A stretch of DNA of 64,000 bases from NCBI GenBank assembly GCA_025355465.1, contig JANXZO010000046.1, forward strand, positions 1 to 64,000, given 5' to 3'. A program made the position numbers and the translations under genes. Source of the stretch: Bacteroidales bacterium. GTDB lineage: Bacteria > Bacteroidota > Bacteroidia > Bacteroidales > FEN-979. The stretch's first letter is position 1. Each line of letters starts with the position of its first letter. Below are positions 61,718 through 64,000 of this stretch, piece after piece. Below the pieces are notes generated by a model, which was not told the DNA's origin, made no database searches, and saw only the letters and a list, made by a program, of their open reading frames with translations.

Positions 61718-62557
61718 ATGAAATTATATCCGATTAATACAGGAAACCTGAAGCTTGACGGGGGGGCCATGTTTGGCGTAGTACCCAAGGTGATGTGGAG
61801 CAAACTTTATCCCTGCGATGAAAACAACCTTTGCAACTGGTCGATGCGGTGTCTGCTTATTGTTGACGGAGATCGAAAGATCCTGATCGATTGCGGTATT
61901 GGAAACAAGCAGCAGGAAAAATTTCTGGCCAACTATTACCTTAACGGGGATGACACCCTCGAAAAATCATTGGATAAACAAGGGTTTACGACCGATGACA
62001 TTACCGATGTGATCCTTACTCACCTGCACTTTGACCATGCCGGCGGCGCTATCCGGTGGAATACCGACCGGACGGGATTTGAACCGGCCTTTAAAAACGC
62101 AGACTACTACACCAGCCGGCAACAGTGGGAGTGGGGGACAAGCCCCAACAACCGTGAAAAGGCCTCGTTTTTGAAGGAAAATATCCTGCCTATCAAGGAG
62201 AGCGGACGTCTCCATCTTATCGAAACCGACACCGAACTTTTCCCGAACATCTTCGTAAGGCTTTTCAATGGCCATACCGATGGTCAGGTTATCCCCTTCA
62301 TCCGCTTCGGAGACAAGACCGTTGTTTACATGGCCGACCTGCTCCCGTCTGCAGCCCACATCCCGCTTCCCTACGTGATGAGCTATGACACCCGTCCGCT
62401 GATCACACTGACTGAGAAAGAGGCATTCATGGCTGAAGCAGCAGAGAAGGGATATATTCTCTTTTTTGAGCACGACATCCAGCATGAATGCTGCACAGTG
62501 CACGCAACAGAAAAAGGTGTAAGGCTGAAAGAGACCTTTGCGCTGGCCTCGGTTTAA
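61718..62557 (+). CDS. MBL-fold metallo-hydrolase (lactonase-like)
   Basis: A 279-residue cytoplasmic enzyme of the metallo-beta-lactamase fold with metal ligands in THLHFDHAGG (about 104-113), FNGHTDGQVIPF, MADLLPS and FFEHD. The closest group by pattern is the quorum-quenching/AHL-lactonase-like hydrolases, but no signal molecule can be assumed. It lies 6 bases upstream of the ABC permease gene, which suggests co-transcription. Confidence 0.83.
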   Translation: MKLYPINTGNLKLDGGAMFGVVPKVMWSKLYPCDENNLCNWSMRCLLIVDGDRKILIDCGIGNKQQEKFLANYYLNGDDTLEKSLDKQGFTTDDITDVILTHLHFDHAGGAIRWNTDRTGFEPAFKNADYYTSRQQWEWGTSPNNREKASFLKENILPIKESGRLHLIETDTELFPNIFVRLFNGHTDGQVIPFIRFGDKTVVYMADLLPSAAHIPLPYVMSYDTRPLITLTEKEAFMAEAAEKGYILFFEHDIQHECCTVHATEKGVRLKETFALASV

Positions 62558-62563
62558 TTCTCC

Positions 62564-63511
62564 ATGTTGACGAAGATCCTTGCATTGAGATTCATGCAGC
62601 TGTACCGGAGTTCCGGGGACGTAGGAATTTTCAGGGCACTTTTCGTTCTTCTCCTTATCCTTCCGCTGCTAATCCTCTTTCTGATCCAACGGATCGGAAT
62701 TCATCCCTGGCCAATGGTTGTGCCTTCTGTAGCCGGGCTTATTATCTGGGTGATACACAGTCGTCGCAAAGATTACAAATTCCTGAAATCTTTGATAAAG
62801 CACACCCGGGTACTCTTTTTTACAGAGTACCTCATTTTTACCTCTCCTCTGATTATTCTCATGCTATCAAAAGGACTTGTTTATCAGACATTGGCTTTCT
62901 CTTTACTGCTGGCTTTAATAGCCATTGCCGCTCCAACAGCCACAACCCTTACTTCGCATACTATAAAACTCCGCATGATCCCTGTGGGAATGTTTGAATG
63001 GCAAAGCGGAATCCGCAAAAACCTTGGTGCTTTTGTTGTGTTTTATTTTGCCGGACTTTTTGGCTTTTTTCATCCTCTATTTTCGGCGGTTGCTGCCCTG
63101 TTGATTACTGCGTTATTCATCTCATTTTATTCTGAGTATGAACCCAGAAATATGATTTGTGCAACCAGATATACAAGCAGGGAGTTTCTGCTGCTGAAAC
63201 TGGCCACACATGCAGGATACTTTGCTCTCATTCTGATGCCATTACTCTTCATTGCATTGATCCATCCCGGTTACCGGCTCATAACGTTGGGTTATTTTCT
63301 TGCCGCAATAAACCTCATGGTGTTTTCAATTTTGCTGAAATATTACCATTACCGTCCCGGTGCCTATTCCGGCGCACACCAGCTATTGGTGACCCTTGCT
63401 GCCATGGTTTGTGTATTGCTTCCCATGGCATTGCTGATATTTGTGCTTAACCTTTTCCTGGCCTTCGGTGCACTGGCAAATCTAAAACGCTTCCTGGATG
63501 ATCGCAATTGA
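62564..63511 (+). CDS. ABC transporter permease-like membrane protein
   Basis: A 315-residue integral membrane protein with about eight spans and no signal peptide (ALFVLLLILPLLILFLI; YLIFTSPLIILMLSKG; LGAFVVFYFAGLFGFFHPLFSAVAALLITALFI). I do not recognise conserved catalytic residues. Its stop codon overlaps the start of the ABC ATPase gene by 14 bases, so it most likely is the membrane subunit of that transporter. The substrate is unknown. Confidence 0.7.
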   Translation: MLTKILALRFMQLYRSSGDVGIFRALFVLLLILPLLILFLIQRIGIHPWPMVVPSVAGLIIWVIHSRRKDYKFLKSLIKHTRVLFFTEYLIFTSPLIILMLSKGLVYQTLAFSLLLALIAIAAPTATTLTSHTIKLRMIPVGMFEWQSGIRKNLGAFVVFYFAGLFGFFHPLFSAVAALLITALFISFYSEYEPRNMICATRYTSREFLLLKLATHAGYFALILMPLLFIALIHPGYRLITLGYFLAAINLMVFSILLKYYHYRPGAYSGAHQLLVTLAAMVCVLLPMALLIFVLNLFLAFGALANLKRFLDDRN

Positions 63512-64000
63512 AAATGTTAGTGTAGCCTACGGCGACAAACTGGTGATAGATGATCTCAGTCTGATTCTGCCGGATGGGCAAATACATGGACTTGTCGGGA
63601 TGAACGGTGCGGGTAAAACCACCCTCCTGAATGCCATGGCGGGTTATGTAAAGCCGCTCCGGGGTTCAGTCTTTATGAACGGACAGCCGTTGCAAAGAAT
63701 GGATCTCTCATTCCTTGAAACAGAGAATTTTTTCTACAGTCACATTACAGGACGCGAATACCTGGGGTTATTCACAGGGCCCGCCGGATCTCCCGGTCCC
63801 GATGAATGGAACCAGATGTTCCGGCTACCCCTTGACCAGATCATAGATGGTTATTCAAGTGGTATGAAGAAAAAACTTGCCCTTGCCGGCGTGCTCATGC
63901 AGGACAAACAACTTGTCATACTCGATGAACCATTTAACGGACTTGATCTTGAATCATCACGACTGCTTAGCATGATCATTACAAAATTGAAAGAACGGGG
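63498..64000 (+). CDS. ABC transporter ATPase, 3' end outside the window
   Basis: Not in the ORF track because it is cut by the window end. From the ATG at 63498 the frame reads MIAIENVSVAYGDKLVIDDLSL, Walker A GMNGAGKTTLLN (about residues 36-47), signature YSSGMKKKLALAG, and Walker B LVILDEPFNGLD near residue 143. The short helical region fits drug/lantibiotic-type ABC-2 exporters. It overlaps the permease gene by 14 bases, a sign of tight coupling. At least 167 residues are visible. Confidence 0.88.
   Translation, partial: MIAIENVSVAYGDKLVIDDLSLILPDGQIHGLVGMNGAGKTTLLNAMAGYVKPLRGSVFMNGQPLQRMDLSFLETENFFYSHITGREYLGLFTGPAGSPGPDEWNQMFRLPLDQIIDGYSSGMKKKLALAGVLMQDKQLVILDEPFNGLDLESSRLLSMIITKLKER

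Noticed and set aside
1-64000. CRISPR array or tRNA/rRNA genes
   Set aside because: No regularly spaced repeats and no cloverleaf or rRNA stretches were noticed by eye in the intergenic regions; a tRNAscan or Infernal run could still find one.

Overview
The window looks like a chromosomal contig of a Bacteroidota bacterium, probably an anaerobic Bacteroidales-like lineage known from environmental genomes. Supporting signs are Bacteroidota-type promoters (TTG/TTTG, about 20 nt, TAnnTTTG) ahead of many genes, a T9SS-type C-terminal sorting domain, a FISUMP-domain fragment, a DUF5916 outer-membrane protein, a divergent second EF-G of the Bacteroides EF-G2 type, and fermentation genes such as butyrate kinase and an ADP-forming acetyl-CoA synthetase. 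I saw no rRNA, tRNA or CRISPR array.

Layout. 0-0.5 kb: one end of an IS21-like element with three 22-23 bp terminal repeats, inserted into a FISUMP gene. 0.6-3.4 kb: AT-rich, minus-strand type II restriction-modification operon (XRE controller, PD-(D/E)XK nuclease, gamma-class adenine methylase). 3.4-5.1 kb: outer-membrane barrel, small membrane protein, broken aldo/keto reductase. 5.2-27.2 kb: a long plus-strand redox and envelope block. It holds three tandem secreted PQQ-like beta-propellers, then (after an AT-rich insertion carrying an XRE controller and a Res/Mod chimera at 9.1-10.8 kb) a fourth propeller, an NHL propeller, a Tat-type ferredoxin, a NapH/NosR-like membrane ferredoxin, a membrane-anchored propeller, a NuoE-NuoF-ferredoxin fusion, a NuoG/GltD-like flavoprotein lacking its NAD(P)H domain, a sixth propeller, a GT4 glycosyltransferase and a LolD/FtsX-type ABC transporter. 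This block is the best candidate for an undescribed system: an NADH-linked membrane electron-transfer module tied to a family of periplasmic propellers.

27-40 kb: housekeeping and stress genes: EF-G, a TPR protein, a Kir-like K+ channel, an exosortase-like membrane protein without the catalytic Cys, MsrB-MsrA fusion, a small T9SS cargo, a PfkB kinase, EF-G2 with altered GTPase motifs, an MFS exporter, an iron alcohol dehydrogenase and a lipoprotein. 40-46 kb: an unusual acyl/acetate cluster of two Kbl-type alpha-oxoamine synthases, AcpS, an acyl-CoA/acetyl-CoA synthetase, a dedicated ACP and an acetate (SatP-type) transporter. 46-55 kb: DUF5916 protein, an AI-2E transporter broken by a frameshifting deletion, a thioredoxin-like protein, a porin-like barrel, an ADP-forming acyl-CoA synthetase fused to a GNAT domain, and two lipoproteins separated from neighbours by clear terminators. 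56-61.7 kb: acyl-CoA dehydrogenase, IcmF (fused isobutyryl-CoA mutase) and butyrate kinase in one operon behind a consensus promoter. 61.7-64 kb: MBL-fold hydrolase and an ABC transporter whose ATPase runs off the window.

How they fit together: several modules handle short-chain acyl-CoA and acetate (AcsA-like enzyme with SatP, the ADP-forming synthetase, and acyl-CoA dehydrogenase/IcmF/Buk), consistent with fermentative or syntrophic life. The redox block would supply a route between NADH, ferredoxin-type clusters and the periplasm. All functions are inferred from sequence motifs read by eye; no database search was run.
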